From assembly GCF_938028825.1 (NCBI RefSeq), contig NZ_CALIZP010000015.1, positions 1 to 44,194 of the forward strand: a DNA stretch of 44,194 bases, given 5' to 3'. This document shows positions 35,693-44,194 of this stretch, in pieces (positions within the stretch are counted from its first letter, which is position 1; every line of letters begins with the position of its first letter). The notes below the pieces were generated by a model. The model ran no database searches. It saw only the letters and a program-made list of their open reading frames with translations, and was not told where the DNA came from. The DNA comes from an uncultured Cardiobacterium sp. (GTDB lineage Bacteria > Pseudomonadota > Gammaproteobacteria > Cardiobacteriales > Cardiobacteriaceae). The position numbers and the translations under genes were made by a program.

Positions 35693-38600
35693 TCAGATAA
35701 TGCCGTTGCCGTTTTCCCTGAGGAAGTCATCCACACTGCTGTAGTGCTGGGTCATGCCCTCAAAGGTAATGCTGTTGTGGTAGGTCTTCACGCCGTCGGT
35801 GGTGTCAAAGCTCAGTTTGTGTGCGCTGTCGTCCCACTGGGCGTTCTGGATAGCGGATTGACCTTGCCAGCCCGGCGTTTTGGCGTCGATGCTCTTGGCT
35901 TCCAGCAGGTCGGTGAGCGAGATTTTGTCTTCACCGATCTTGAAATCCTTGATGACATCGTGGCCGTTCGCCGCCTTCGTGTTGTAGATGAAGGTATCGG
36001 CACCCTTGCCACCCGTCAGGCTGTCGTTGCCGTCGTGGCCGTAGATGAAGTCGCGGCCATCGCTGCCGGTGATGTCGTCTTTGCCTTCGCCACCGTCCAG
36101 CGTCGCGCCGGTGCGGACATGCCACGCCGGGTTGTTCGCCGTGCCGGTGTTGACGACATCCTGCAACTGGTTGAGATCCAGGTCGGCTTCCGGTTTGAGC
36201 ATGAGGTTGTTGTCCAGGCCGAAGACTTTGTAGTCACTATCCGCTGCACCATGCGCTTTGTACTGCATTTGCAGGGTGGAAACCGAACCTTCTTCGATGT
36301 AGATGATTTCCACACTATGCACGCCTTCGCTCAGGTGGATGCCGTTCGGATGGCCGCCCAGCGTATTGACTTCGCTGATGGAATAGCCTTTGTAAATGTC
36401 CTGACCATCAATACGGACGGTCGCCCCGTTATCAAGCGCAAACTTGAAATCGTAGGTGCCTTCGCCGAAATAGACGTGACCGACAATGCGCACGGCGGCA
36501 TCGGTGGTGTAGCCGAGGCCGGAGGTGCCGTTGTACGGTGCACCCGCTTCGACTCTGGCGGAATCGGCATCTGCCGCGCCATTGACGTCAAGGAAGTTGC
36601 GCAGCGCACTGCCCGCGCTCAGACCTTGACCCACTGCGGTTTTCTCGTTGTTGGCGAGACCGCTGGACACCGCCGCTTTGCCACCATAATTGATGTCGGT
36701 GACGGTGAAGCGCACATCCGGGGTGCCTTCGTCAACGGAGCGGATTGAGCCGGTAACCTTTTTGCCGCTATCGCTTGCTGCACCATTGCGGTTGTTGATC
36801 ATCGTCTCGGTAAAGTCGAGATCGTACAGGTTGTGTTTGGTATTCTGGTCCGACGGTGAAGTCTTGTCGTCAGCGTGATAACGGACATTGGCGGCAACCT
36901 TCGGATTATTGGCGACTTCTTTGTCAATACCGTCATCGTTATAGCCGTAGTACTCACCGCTGAGGCCGACTTTATCCGCCGCAATGGCGTTGGTGGTGGC
37001 TTCGCCCGTGATACTGTTGACGGCATCTGCACCGGCGGTCGCACTGCCTGCTTCGCTGCTAAGTACACCATTGGCGGCCACGGCCTTGACTTCGCTGTTA
37101 TCCAGCACGGCTTTCGCCGCAAGGGTGACAACGCCGGTCTTGGCATCGACGGTAATGCCCTCCGGCAGGTTGGTGCCTTGCCATTCGCCGCTCGCCGGGT
37201 CTTTGCTGACGACGACTTCATGCTCTGTCTTATCTTCGTCTTTGTAGGTAACGGTCAGTTTGTCCGCTCCGGCAGGCGGAGTCACGGTAACGCTGCCCTG
37301 TTCGCTGCCTGCGGCAACATTTGGCGCTTGCGGGGCGACCACGTCACTGATGGTACCTGTGCCGCTGATTGTTCCGGTCTGTCCGGCTGCCGCAGCATCC
37401 AGTATCAGTGTCTCACTGCCTTCCGCAACATCGGTATCGAGCACGGTCTGCACGCGTACCTTGACGCCGTTTTCGCTGTCTTTCGGCACGGTGGCGGTGA
37501 ATTTGCCATCGCTGTCCGGGGTGACGGCCACCCAGGTGGTGCCGCCATCGGTGCTCACCTCGACTTTGCCGGTATCGGTGCCGAGGGTCGCCGTGCCGCC
37601 TTTCAGGATCAGGCTGATTTCGGTATCGGCTGCCGGTTTGTCCACGGCAACGTCGAATACCAGCGGCTGGCCTTCTTCGGCGCTCGGGCTGCTGACACTC
37701 TTCACTTCCGCATTCGGCGCGACGTCGCTGATGGTGCCGGTACCGCTGAGCGGGGCGGCTTGACCTTTGGCCGCTGCTGCCAGCGTCAGGGTTTCGTCGC
37801 CTTCGGCTTCACTGTCTTTCATGGTCGGCACGCGAACCTTGACGCCGTTTTCGCTGTCTTTCGGCACGGTGGCGGTGAAGTTGCCGTCGCTGTCCGGGGT
37901 GACGGCCGCCCAGGTGGTGCCGCCATCGGTGCTCACCTCGACTTTGCCGGTATCGGTGCCGAGGGTCGCCGTGCCGCCTTTCAGGATCAGGCTGATTTCG
38001 GTATCGGCTGCCGGTTTGTCCACGGCAACGTCGAATACCAGCGGCTGGCCTTCTTCGGCGCTCGGGCTGCTGACACTCTTCACTTCCGCATTCGGTGCGG
38101 TGTCGTTGTCGTTGATGGTCGTCGTTACCTCGCTGACAGCACCCAGTTTGACGCCGCTTGACGGGTTGCTGAGGCCGATGGTGAAGGATTCTTTGCCTTC
38201 GGCTTCACTGTCGTCCACGGTGTTCAGCGTGAGTTTGACTTCGGTCTGTCCGGCCGGAATGGTCAGGGTCTTGACCAGCGGCTGGGCGGATGCGTCGAAG
38301 TCGGCATCGCCGGTTTCTTTGTGGGTCAGGGTCACGGTGACGGTAGTGTCATCCGTGCGCGCTTCGCTCAGGCGGATGGTATAGGTCGCAGCTGCGCCTT
38401 CTTCCACTTCGCTGTCACCGCTGATGGTGAGGGTCGGCTCGCCCGGGGTGGTGCCGTTATTGCCCGCTTTGCCCGTGCCTTCGGCGCTGTCGGTATTACC
38501 GGCACTGGCGACGGCTTTCACATCACTACCGTCTGCAACGGCTGTCGCGCCAATGGTGACGATACCGGTTTGCGGGTTGACGGTCACGCCCTGTGGCAGG

Positions 38601-41600
38601 TTGTCGCCGCTCCATTCGCCCGTGGCCGGGTCTTTGTTCACCGTAACGGTTTGCGGTTGTCCCGCTTCGTCGTTGAAGTTGACGACCAGCTTGTCGGTAC
38701 CCGTTGCCGGGGTGACAACCACACTGCCCTGCTCGCTGCCGGGCTCCACACTTGGTGCAGGCGGCGGGTCGATGTCGGTCACTTTGGTATCGACACTGGC
38801 TTGCCCCAGTACTGCGCCTTGCGGGTTGCTGAGGGTCAGGCTGTAGCCTTCGCTGCCTTCGAACTTGCCGTCCCGGGCGATGTCCAGGGTGAATTGCGCG
38901 CTGGTTTGCCCGGCCGGGATAGTGATGGTTTTGCTGACCGGTGCCTGCGTGAAGTCGGCATCATCCGTGCCCTTATGGGTCAGGGTGACGGTGACGGTGA
39001 CATCTTCACCCGCCGCCTTGTTCAGGGCGACCGTATAGGTTGCCGTTTCGCCTTCTTTCACCTCGGCAGAACCGCTGATGCCGATTTCCGGCTCGCTCGG
39101 GTTGTCGCCTGCCTTAACGGTTGCCGGATCGCTGTCACGCGTACCGACGCTGTTCGTTGCCGTGACATCGCTGCCGTCTTCGACCGCGCTGGGCGCGAGT
39201 GTAACCTTGCCGCTTGCCGGGTCAACGCTAACGCCGGGCAGCGGGCTGTCGATCGTCCATTCACCCGTTACCGGATTCTTGCTGACGGTCGCGGTATGCG
39301 GCTGCTGTGCCTCGTCGTTGAAACGGACGACCACTTTGTCCGCACCTTCGGCAGGCGTAATCACCACGCTGCCTTGCGTGTCGCCTGCGGCGACCGCCGG
39401 CGCATTCAGCGGATCGTTATCGATAATTTCCGTCGTGACGGACGAACGCGCGCTGTCGGCTGTGGCACCCGTGGCCTCGCTGATTTCCACGCGGTAGCTT
39501 TCGTTCGCCTCCGGCGTGGTGTCGTCGGTCGCGGTAATGTTGAAGGACGCTTCCTGCTGGCCTTTGGGGATGGTGACCGTATTGACGGTGTAGCTGATGT
39601 CGCCATCCGTCGTGCTGACATGAATCACCTTGATGGTGACCTTCACATCTTCCTGCGCCGGCGCGTTCAGCTTGACGGTATAAGCCGCATCACTGCCTTC
39701 ATTAACGGAGCTATCGCCTTCCAGCCAGACTTGGGGCGCAGCGGCATTATCCGCCGCCTGTGCTGTGGCGTCGACACTGGTCTCTACACCACGGCTGTTG
39801 TTCGCGCTCACGGTGCTGCCGTCTTTGACGGCGTCCGGCGCCAGGGTCACGGTGCCCGTCGCCGGGTCAACGCTGACGCCTTGCGGCAGGCTCACACCTG
39901 ACCAACCACCAGTGCCCGGACCGTCTCTGCTTACCGTCACAGTGTGGTCCTGGCCGGCTTCGTCGGTGTATTTCACCGTCACCTTGTCGGCCTCGGCCGC
40001 CGGTTTGACGATGATGCCGCCCTGGTGCGCCGTATCCTGTTCGACAGTCGGCGCCTTTAACGCATCAAACTCCGCATTTGTCTGGTTCCTCGTCGTAATC
40101 GGATTGCTGCCGTTGTGCGCTATGGCCTCCACGATGCTGCTGTCTTTCACCGCATCCGGCGGCAGCTTGACCGCGCCGCTGGTTTCGTCCACGGTGACGC
40201 CCTGGTCGTCGGGAACACCCGCCGCCGTCCATTTGCCCGCCGGGTCTTTGGTCACGGTGATGATCCGGGTCTGGTCGTTTTCGTCGGTGTAGGTGATTTC
40301 GACCTTGTCGGTGTTCGCCCCCGGAGTCACGGTCACGCCGCCCTGTTCACTGCCCGTGCCATTTTCAAGGACAGGCCGGTCCGGTATCTCGCTCGGGGAA
40401 GCCGCGTAATTGATGGTTACCGTTGCCGGCTCGCTGACGTTGCCGTTCACGTCGGCCACGGTGTATTTGACCGGCGTCGGATTGCCGACAAAACCGGCAT
40501 CAGGGGTGAAAGTGATTTTGCCGCTGGTGGTATCAACCGTCCAGGTGCCTTCGCCGGCCACGGTCAGCGTGGTAACGCCTTGTCCGTTGGCATCCAGCAG
40601 TTTGACACTGCCCTTGTCGAGGGTGTCACGGCCCTGCGGATCGCTGTCGTTCGCCAACACGTCCACCTCCGCCGCCTGGCCGAGCGGCACATCGCTTACG
40701 GTGTCATTGAACGCCAGCGGATTCGGAGAATCGGCGTCGTTGTTGGCGGTGGCGCTGGCGTCGGCGCTGGTGTCGCTGCCGCGGCTGTTGTGCGCGCTGA
40801 CGGTGCTGCCGTCTTTGACGGCGTCCGGCGCCAGGGTCACGGTGCCCGTCGCCGGGTCAACGCTGACGTCGGCCGGCAGGCCGCTGCCGCTCCATTGGCC
40901 GCTCGCCGGGTCTTTGTGCACGGTGAGGGTCCGGGTCTGGTCGTTTTCGTCGGTGTAGCGGATGTCGAGGCGGTCGGCGTCGGCGGCGGGTTTGATGATG
41001 ATGCCGCCCTGGTGGCTGCCGTCGCGTTCGACGCTCGGAGGATTAAGTGGAATCGGTGTTGTGCCGTAGGTCACGGTCACGCTCGCCGGTTCGCTGATGT
41101 TGCCGTCCACGTCGGCCACGGTGTATTTGACCGGGCTCGGGTTGCCAGTGAAGCCCGCAACCGGGGTGAAGGTAATGCTGCCGTTGGGGTTGACTGTCCA
41201 GGTACCTTCACCCGCCACAGTAAGGCTGGTGACCGGAAGGCCGTTTGTATCCAGCAGTCTGACGCTGGTTGGGTCAAGGGTGTTGTTGCCCTGCGGATCG
41301 GTGTCGTTTTCCAGCACATTAACAGTAACGGGGTTCCCGCTGCTTCCTTGTGCACTGTCGGCATTGGCTACGGGGTTGACATTCGGCGTCGGCGGGGTGC
41401 CGCCGCTGTAACTGACAGTCACGCTCGCCGGGTCACTGACGTTGCCGTCGGTGTCGGAGACGGTGTAGCGGATAGGCGTCGGGTTGCCGGTGAAGCCCGC
41501 CGCCGGGGTGAAGGTGATGGAGCCGTCGGTATTCACTGTCCATGTGCCTTCGCCGGCGACGGTCAGGGTTTTCACGCCTTGCCCGTTGCTGTTCAGGATG

Positions 41601-42349
41601 CGGACACTGCCCGCATCCAGGGTATTGTTGCCCTGCGGGTCAGTGTCGTTGGCGAGAACGCTGACGGTTACGGGATTTCCTTTGGTGCCTTGCGCGCTGT
41701 CGGCATTGGCCACCGGTTTGACATTTGTGGGATTGAGCGGGTTATCGCCGCCGTTATCCGGGCCCGGCGGATAGGGGCGGGGCGGTTGCGGCGCCGGTTC
41801 GATGCCGCTGCCGTTGTTGCTGCTACTGCTTCCTGAGATCGCCGCCAGACCGCCAATAAGGGCGAGGCCGCCCAGGATTGCCCACGGGCTGATGCTGCCG
41901 CCGGCAGCGACCGGGACGATGCCGGCAAAATGCGAGTCGCCGCCCAGCGCCTGTCCTGCGGCGACATGGTCGGCAAGCATGTGTACGGCGTCTGTCTGTT
42001 GCGCGCTTTCCGGTATGTAGGGATAGAACGAGCCGTTTTCATGCTGCCCGACCAGCAGGTTTTTGCTGCCGTTCGGATTCAGGCTGTAATAGCCGTCAAT
42101 AATCAGGCTGGGGTTGTCGATGCTTTCGCCTTCGAAGGCGATGTACAAATCATTGCCGACGCGTTGCGTCATGATGTTTTCCGGCCCGTATTGCGTACTG
42201 AGGTCGGTGAGCTGGTAATAGACGTTGTCCACCGCGCGGATGTGTACGGGGCTGCCGTTGCCGCTGTTGACGCTGATCTGATCAACGATGTCCGCGCTGT
42301 TGCTGCTGCCTTTGACTTTGGCGAGCGTCAGAACGATTTGTTTAGCCAT
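35693..42349 (-). CDS. Giant BapA-like RTX adhesin, type I secreted
   Basis: 2218 residues. The N-terminal 160 residues (MAKQIVLTLAKVKGSSNSAD, then AVDNVYYQLTDLSTQYG and a Gly/Ala hydrophobic stretch SPWAILGGLALIGGLAA) fit the BapA/LapF-type prefix domain of surface adhesins. After a Pro-rich linker come cadherin-like units (NPVANADSAQG, NDTDPQGNNTLD, GEGTWTVN), Ig-like units with VTVNKDPATGEW, and Calx-beta units (WLEGDSSVNEGSDAAYTVKL from about 870). A PA14/GLEYA-like domain (about 1790-2050: LSGEYYGYNDDG, RIVGHVYFGEGTYDFKFA) is followed by four RTX nonapeptides (GGEGKDDIT to GGKGADTFI) and a C-terminal secretion region. It likely mediates surface adhesion and biofilm formation. AAGAGGT precedes the ATG. 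No type I secretion genes are nearby. Confidence 0.92.
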   Translation of the reverse strand: MAKQIVLTLAKVKGSSNSADIVDQISVNSGNGSPVHIRAVDNVYYQLTDLSTQYGPENIMTQRVGNDLYIAFEGESIDNPSLIIDGYYSLNPNGSKNLLVGQHENGSFYPYIPESAQQTDAVHMLADHVAAGQALGGDSHFAGIVPVAAGGSISPWAILGGLALIGGLAAISGSSSSNNGSGIEPAPQPPRPYPPGPDNGGDNPLNPTNVKPVANADSAQGTKGNPVTVSVLANDTDPQGNNTLDAGSVRILNSNGQGVKTLTVAGEGTWTVNTDGSITFTPAAGFTGNPTPIRYTVSDTDGNVSDPASVTVSYSGGTPPTPNVNPVANADSAQGSSGNPVTVNVLENDTDPQGNNTLDPTSVRLLDTNGLPVTSLTVAGEGTWTVNPNGSITFTPVAGFTGNPSPVKYTVADVDGNISEPASVTVTYGTTPIPLNPPSVERDGSHQGGIIIKPAADADRLDIRYTDENDQTRTLTVHKDPASGQWSGSGLPADVSVDPATGTVTLAPDAVKDGSTVSAHNSRGSDTSADASATANNDADSPNPLAFNDTVSDVPLGQAAEVDVLANDSDPQGRDTLDKGSVKLLDANGQGVTTLTVAGEGTWTVDTTSGKITFTPDAGFVGNPTPVKYTVADVNGNVSEPATVTINYAASPSEIPDRPVLENGTGSEQGGVTVTPGANTDKVEITYTDENDQTRIITVTKDPAGKWTAAGVPDDQGVTVDETSGAVKLPPDAVKDSSIVEAIAHNGSNPITTRNQTNAEFDALKAPTVEQDTAHQGGIIVKPAAEADKVTVKYTDEAGQDHTVTVSRDGPGTGGWSGVSLPQGVSVDPATGTVTLAPDAVKDGSTVSANNSRGVETSVDATAQAADNAAAPQVWLEGDSSVNEGSDAAYTVKLNAPAQEDVKVTIKVIHVSTTDGDISYTVNTVTIPKGQQEASFNITATDDTTPEANESYRVEISEATGATADSARSSVTTEIIDNDPLNAPAVAAGDTQGSVVITPAEGADKVVVRFNDEAQQPHTATVSKNPVTGEWTIDSPLPGVSVDPASGKVTLAPSAVEDGSDVTATNSVGTRDSDPATVKAGDNPSEPEIGISGSAEVKEGETATYTVALNKAAGEDVTVTVTLTHKGTDDADFTQAPVSKTITIPAGQTSAQFTLDIARDGKFEGSEGYSLTLSNPQGAVLGQASVDTKVTDIDPPPAPSVEPGSEQGSVVVTPATGTDKLVVNFNDEAGQPQTVTVNKDPATGEWSGDNLPQGVTVNPQTGIVTIGATAVADGSDVKAVASAGNTDSAEGTGKAGNNGTTPGEPTLTISGDSEVEEGAAATYTIRLSEARTDDTTVTVTLTHKETGDADFDASAQPLVKTLTIPAGQTEVKLTLNTVDDSEAEGKESFTIGLSNPSSGVKLGAVSEVTTTINDNDTAPNAEVKSVSSPSAEEGQPLVFDVAVDKPAADTEISLILKGGTATLGTDTGKVEVSTDGGTTWAAVTPDSDGNFTATVPKDSENGVKVRVPTMKDSEAEGDETLTLAAAAKGQAAPLSGTGTISDVAPNAEVKSVSSPSAEEGQPLVFDVAVDKPAADTEISLILKGGTATLGTDTGKVEVSTDGGTTWVAVTPDSDGKFTATVPKDSENGVKVRVQTVLDTDVAEGSETLILDAAAAGQTGTISGTGTISDVVAPQAPNVAAGSEQGSVTVTPPAGADKLTVTYKDEDKTEHEVVVSKDPASGEWQGTNLPEGITVDAKTGVVTLAAKAVLDNSEVKAVAANGVLSSEAGSATAGADAVNSITGEATTNAIAADKVGLSGEYYGYNDDGIDKEVANNPKVAANVRYHADDKTSPSDQNTKHNLYDLDFTETMINNRNGAASDSGKKVTGSIRSVDEGTPDVRFTVTDINYGGKAAVSSGLANNEKTAVGQGLSAGSALRNFLDVNGAADADSARVEAGAPYNGTSGLGYTTDAAVRIVGHVYFGEGTYDFKFALDNGATVRIDGQDIYKGYSISEVNTLGGHPNGIHLSEGVHSVEIIYIEEGSVSTLQMQYKAHGAADSDYKVFGLDNNLMLKPEADLDLNQLQDVVNTGTANNPAWHVRTGATLDGGEGKDDITGSDGRDFIYGHDGNDSLTGGKGADTFIYNTKAANGHDVIKDFKIGEDKISLTDLLEAKSIDAKTPGWQGQSAIQNAQWDDSAHKLSFDTTDGVKTYHNSITFEGMTQHYSSVDDFLRENGNGII
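37461..37717 (-). repeat. Long direct repeat in the adhesin, copy A
   Basis: 257 bp almost identical to 37839-38095 (period 378 bp, 126 residues). I see only three differing bases. Both copies encode the module from AEVKSVSSPSAEEGQPLVFD to the stretch PKDSENGVKVRV. Such identity indicates a recent duplication or gene conversion. Confidence 0.85.
37839..38095 (-). repeat. Long direct repeat in the adhesin, copy B
   Basis: Partner of the copy at 37461-37717 within the same coding frame. Because both lengths are multiples of three, recombination between them would remove or add one 126-residue module without breaking the frame. Confidence 0.85.
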
Positions 42350-42367
42350 GATTTACCTCTTAAATAC

Positions 42368-42463
42368 TTACTGTATGAAGTGCCCTTTGCGGGTATCTCT
42401 ACCCTGAGATGCAGGCGATTTGACTGATGGGCTTCTGGTCTGGCCGTTTCCCTGACGGCGCAA
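42368..42463 (-). CDS. Possible 31-codon upstream frame in the adhesin leader
   Basis: A perfect AGGAGG (42470-42475) lies six bases before a TTG. The frame then reads MRRQGNGQTRSPSVK to ...KGHFIQ and stops 18 bases before the adhesin ATG. It is basic and resembles nothing known. It may be a translated leader that influences adhesin expression, or a chance match. There is no support beyond the ribosome site and the position. Confidence 0.3.
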   Translation of the reverse strand: MRRQGNGQTRSPSVKSPASQGRDTRKGHFIQ

Positions 42464-42564
42464 AACCGGCCTCCTAGATTATGCCTCGCGGCACACCGCA
42501 CGCTATACGGCCAATATCCCTAGTCATATAGATAGGCGTGGAGGCAATGTTACCGCAAGCCATT

Positions 42565-42594
42565 TTATATTTCCACTTTATTAAAAAACATCAA
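42565..42594 (-). promoter_or_regulatory. Candidate promoter of the adhesin gene
   Basis: On the minus strand TTGATG (42589-42594) and ATATAA (42565-42570) are 18 bp apart in an AT-rich patch. Shifting one base gives TATAAA with a 19-bp spacer. The predicted start lies near 42557. Confidence 0.5.
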
Positions 42595-42699
42595 ACTTTC
42601 TTTCATGTCTGAAAAATCTTTCTCTTGCAAATCCAGCGGATAGCCGGGGAAACGCGCTATCATAGCCGCCCATCGTCCTTTCCATGTCAGGCTATATCC

Positions 42700-43281
42700 A
42701 TGATTATGCGCAACTATTGCACATTGCTTCTTTCTTTACCGCTTGCCTTTGCCCTGCATGCGGCAACCCTTGACAACAGCCGCCTGGTAGAAGATGCCCG
42801 CGCGCAAATCGGCGTGACCACCAGTTACGACGGCAGCTACCGCAAACTCGCCTACCCGCTGGGCGATGTGCCTGTGGAGACCGGCGTCTGCACCGACGTC
42901 GTCATCCGCGCCCTGCGCCAGCAGGGCATTGACCTGCAACAGCGCGTACACGAAGACATGGCGCGCCATTTCTCCGCCTATCCGCGCCTGTGGGGACAGA
43001 AAACCACCGACCGCAACATCGACCACCGCCGCGTCCCCAACCTTGAAACCTACCTGCGCCGCCACGGCGAAAGCCTGCCGCTGGATGACCGCGACAGCTA
43101 CCGGGCGGGCGACATCGTCACCTGGCGTCTGCCCGGCAACCTGCCGCACATCGGCATCGTCTCCGACCGCAAGGCCGAAGACGGCACCCCGCTCATCATC
43201 CACAACATCGGCCGGGGCACCCGGGAAGAAAACATCCTCTTCGCCTACCCCGTCACCACCCACACCCGCTACCAGCCATGA
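42700..43281 (+). CDS. DUF1287 family exported protein, putative NlpC/P60-like fold
   Basis: 193 residues. An N-terminal signal peptide (MIMRNYCTLLLSLPLAFALH, cleaved near HAA) leads to a periplasmic domain. VETGVCTDVVIRALRQQGID carries a conserved Cys, NIDHRRVPNLETYLRRHG follows, and RAGDIVTWRLPGNLPHIGIV carries a conserved His. This is the DUF1287 pattern. The Cys/His arrangement recalls papain-like NlpC/P60 amidases, but the substrate is not known to me. I start at 42700, where the signal peptide begins. An ATG at 42706 is also possible. The last bases overlap the next gene (ATGA). Confidence 0.85.
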   Translation: MIMRNYCTLLLSLPLAFALHAATLDNSRLVEDARAQIGVTTSYDGSYRKLAYPLGDVPVETGVCTDVVIRALRQQGIDLQQRVHEDMARHFSAYPRLWGQKTTDRNIDHRRVPNLETYLRRHGESLPLDDRDSYRAGDIVTWRLPGNLPHIGIVSDRKAEDGTPLIIHNIGRGTREENILFAYPVTTHTRYQP

Positions 43282-44012
43282 CCAGACGCCTCCTCGCCAC
43301 CGCCGCCCTACTGCTCGCCGTCCCGCTCGCCTTTTGGCTCAGCGGCTGGCACTGGCAGGCGAGCACCCCCGGTAATTACCCGCTCTACCTCTTCACCCAG
43401 ACCGCCGGCAAATACGGCATCCTCCCCGTCAGCGCCCTCCTCTTCGCCCTGCTGTGGTGGGCGCACCGCCGGGGCGAGGCGCGCGCCCTGCTGCTTGTCG
43501 TCCTTATCGCGCTCGGCAGCACCCAGCTTGCCAAAATCCTGCTCAAACCGCTCATTGCCGAACCGCGCCCCTACACCGTCGCCATGCACGACGCCGACCC
43601 CGCCCGCATTCGCGCCTTCTACGCCATGCCACGGCAAGTGCGGCGTACCCACGTCGCCATCTACTACGGGGACGGCACCACGCCCGCCTATCTCGCCGCG
43701 CACCGCGCCGATGAAACCGGCTACGGCTTCCCGTCGGGGCACAGCCTCTTCGCCGCGAGCTGGGCATTGCTCTTTGCCGGCATCATCGGCTATGCCAACC
43801 GCCGACGCCGCCTCATCAGCAGTGCCGTCACCCTGTGGGCGATGCTGGTCATGGCGAGCCGTGTCGCCCTCGGCCTGCACTACCCCATCGATCTCGCAGG
43901 CGCCGTCATCCTCGCCTGCGCCATCCTCCTGCCGCTGCTCCACTACTGGCAACAGCGCCACCATGACCCGCGCCTGCGCCGCCTGCTCAACCGCCTAGCC
44001 GCTTTCCCGTGA
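43278..44012 (+). CDS. PAP2-family membrane phosphatase (PgpB-like)
   Basis: 244 residues with about six membrane helices. The three PAP2 catalytic motifs are all visible. They are KPLIAEPRPY (K-x6-RP), YGFPSGHSLFAA (PSGH) and SRVALGLHYPIDL (SR-x5-H-x3-D). Such enzymes remove phosphate from phosphatidylglycerophosphate, undecaprenyl pyrophosphate or phosphatidate at the outer face of the inner membrane. The insert between motifs 1 and 2 (VAMHDADPARIRAFYAMPRQ) and the overall size suit the PgpB group. It is coupled to the DUF1287 gene by a 4-bp overlap, so a shared role in envelope metabolism is plausible. Confidence 0.9.
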   Translation: MTRRLLATAALLLAVPLAFWLSGWHWQASTPGNYPLYLFTQTAGKYGILPVSALLFALLWWAHRRGEARALLLVVLIALGSTQLAKILLKPLIAEPRPYTVAMHDADPARIRAFYAMPRQVRRTHVAIYYGDGTTPAYLAAHRADETGYGFPSGHSLFAASWALLFAGIIGYANRRRRLISSAVTLWAMLVMASRVALGLHYPIDLAGAVILACAILLPLLHYWQQRHHDPRLRRLLNRLAAFP

Positions 44013-44030
44013 AATTCATCAAGAATTTCA
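44010..44030. terminator. Hairpin between convergent genes
   Basis: TGAAATTC-ATCAA-GAATTTCA is a perfect 8-bp stem that begins at the PAP2 stop and ends at the stop of the convergent transporter gene. There is no T-run, so it is a weak terminator at most. Confidence 0.4.
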
Positions 44031-44194
44031 TGGGGCCCCCGCTGACAACCGCGCCCAGGTCAGGCAGCCGATAGCGGCGACCGCCAGCAGCAGTCCCGCC
44101 ACATGACGGCGGGACAGACGCTCGCCGAAGAATTCCGCGCCGACCAGCGTCCCCAGCGCAATCACCCCCACATTCATCCCGGCGAACACCACGC
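44028..44194 (-). CDS. EamA/small-multidrug-type transporter, C-terminal fragment (cut by window edge)
   Basis: Reading from 44192 down gives 54 residues, then TGA. The sequence VVFAGMNVGVIALGTLVGAE leads to FFGERLSRRHVAGLLLAVAA and a final hydrophobic helix. The pattern of a Gly-rich helix, FGERLS and a last membrane helix is typical of the end of drug/metabolite-transporter proteins. The fragment cannot distinguish a 4-helix small multidrug protein from a 10-helix EamA protein. The start lies beyond the window. Confidence 0.7.
   Translation of the reverse strand, partial: VVFAGMNVGVIALGTLVGAEFFGERLSRRHVAGLLLAVAAIGCLTWARLSAGAP

Larger units (their letters stand above)
42350..42699. other. 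Divergent intergenic region with the adhesin leader
   Basis: 350 bp between the adhesin (minus) and the DUF1287 gene (plus). On the minus strand it holds a candidate promoter near 42565-42594 and a leader of about 208 bases with a short TTG frame. I do not recognise a riboswitch, tRNA or other RNA gene. On the plus side TATCAT (42657-42662) could be a -10 box, without a good -35. Confidence 0.5.

Noticed and set aside
42350..42560. A cyclic-di-GMP or other riboswitch in the adhesin leader
   Set aside because: None of the conserved core sequences of the classes I know could be matched, although the leader is long and can form hairpins.

Overview
The window reads as a chromosome segment of a GC-rich gammaproteobacterium. 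A Cardiobacterium-like (Cardiobacteriaceae) source is my best guess. It rests on gene content: a bifunctional HisB, a histidine attenuator leader, a sigma-32 type groESL promoter, the ndk-rlmN-pilF-rodZ-hisS-yfgM-bamB-der gene order, and amgK-murU. I made no database comparison, so the genus is inference.

Left part (1-7200, minus strand). The 5' end of an IS630-type transposase gene enters from the left edge. It abuts a truncated copy of a membrane-protein family that has two intact tandem paralogs (909-2492 and 2536-4338), each with six probable membrane segments and a TPR-like C-terminal half. Upstream in the same direction lies a complete mannose-family PTS operon (manX, manY, manZ). It has a strong sigma-70 promoter and a terminator-like hairpin in its leader.

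7200-12820 (plus strand). mtn (MTA/SAH nucleosidase) is followed by a small protein with 25 percent histidine and an internal duplication. Next come groES-groEL, an AT-rich gene with a possible HEPN motif, and a DUF945/YdgA-type gene broken by a one-base frameshift.

13190-23500 (minus strand). One tightly packed housekeeping operon runs from ndk to der (nucleotide pool, rRNA/tRNA methylation, type IV pilus pilotin, cell shape, histidyl-tRNA, outer-membrane assembly, ribosome assembly). Before it comes dsbA-amgK-murU (disulfide formation and peptidoglycan recycling). The DsbA carries an unusual repetitive Ala/Glu/Lys/Pro tail.

23540-28730. This is an accessory block. A minus-strand group encodes a double AAA+ ATPase, a SLOG/DUF2493 protein, an unrecognised 265-residue protein and a PP2C-like phosphatase. 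A divergent plus-strand pair encodes an XRE regulator and a membrane protein. This block is the best candidate for an undescribed system.

28860-35670 (plus strand). The histidine operon hisL-G-D-C-B-H-A-F has a clear attenuator (five consecutive His codons and mutually exclusive hairpins) and ends at a strong bidirectional terminator. hisI(E) is not in the cluster.

35690-44194. A 2218-residue, BapA-like, type I secreted adhesin lies on the minus strand. It has Ig/cadherin-like and Calx-beta-like repeats, a PA14-like domain and RTX repeats. Then come a DUF1287 protein and a PAP2 phosphatase (plus strand), and the C-terminal end of a small-drug/EamA-type transporter cut by the right edge.
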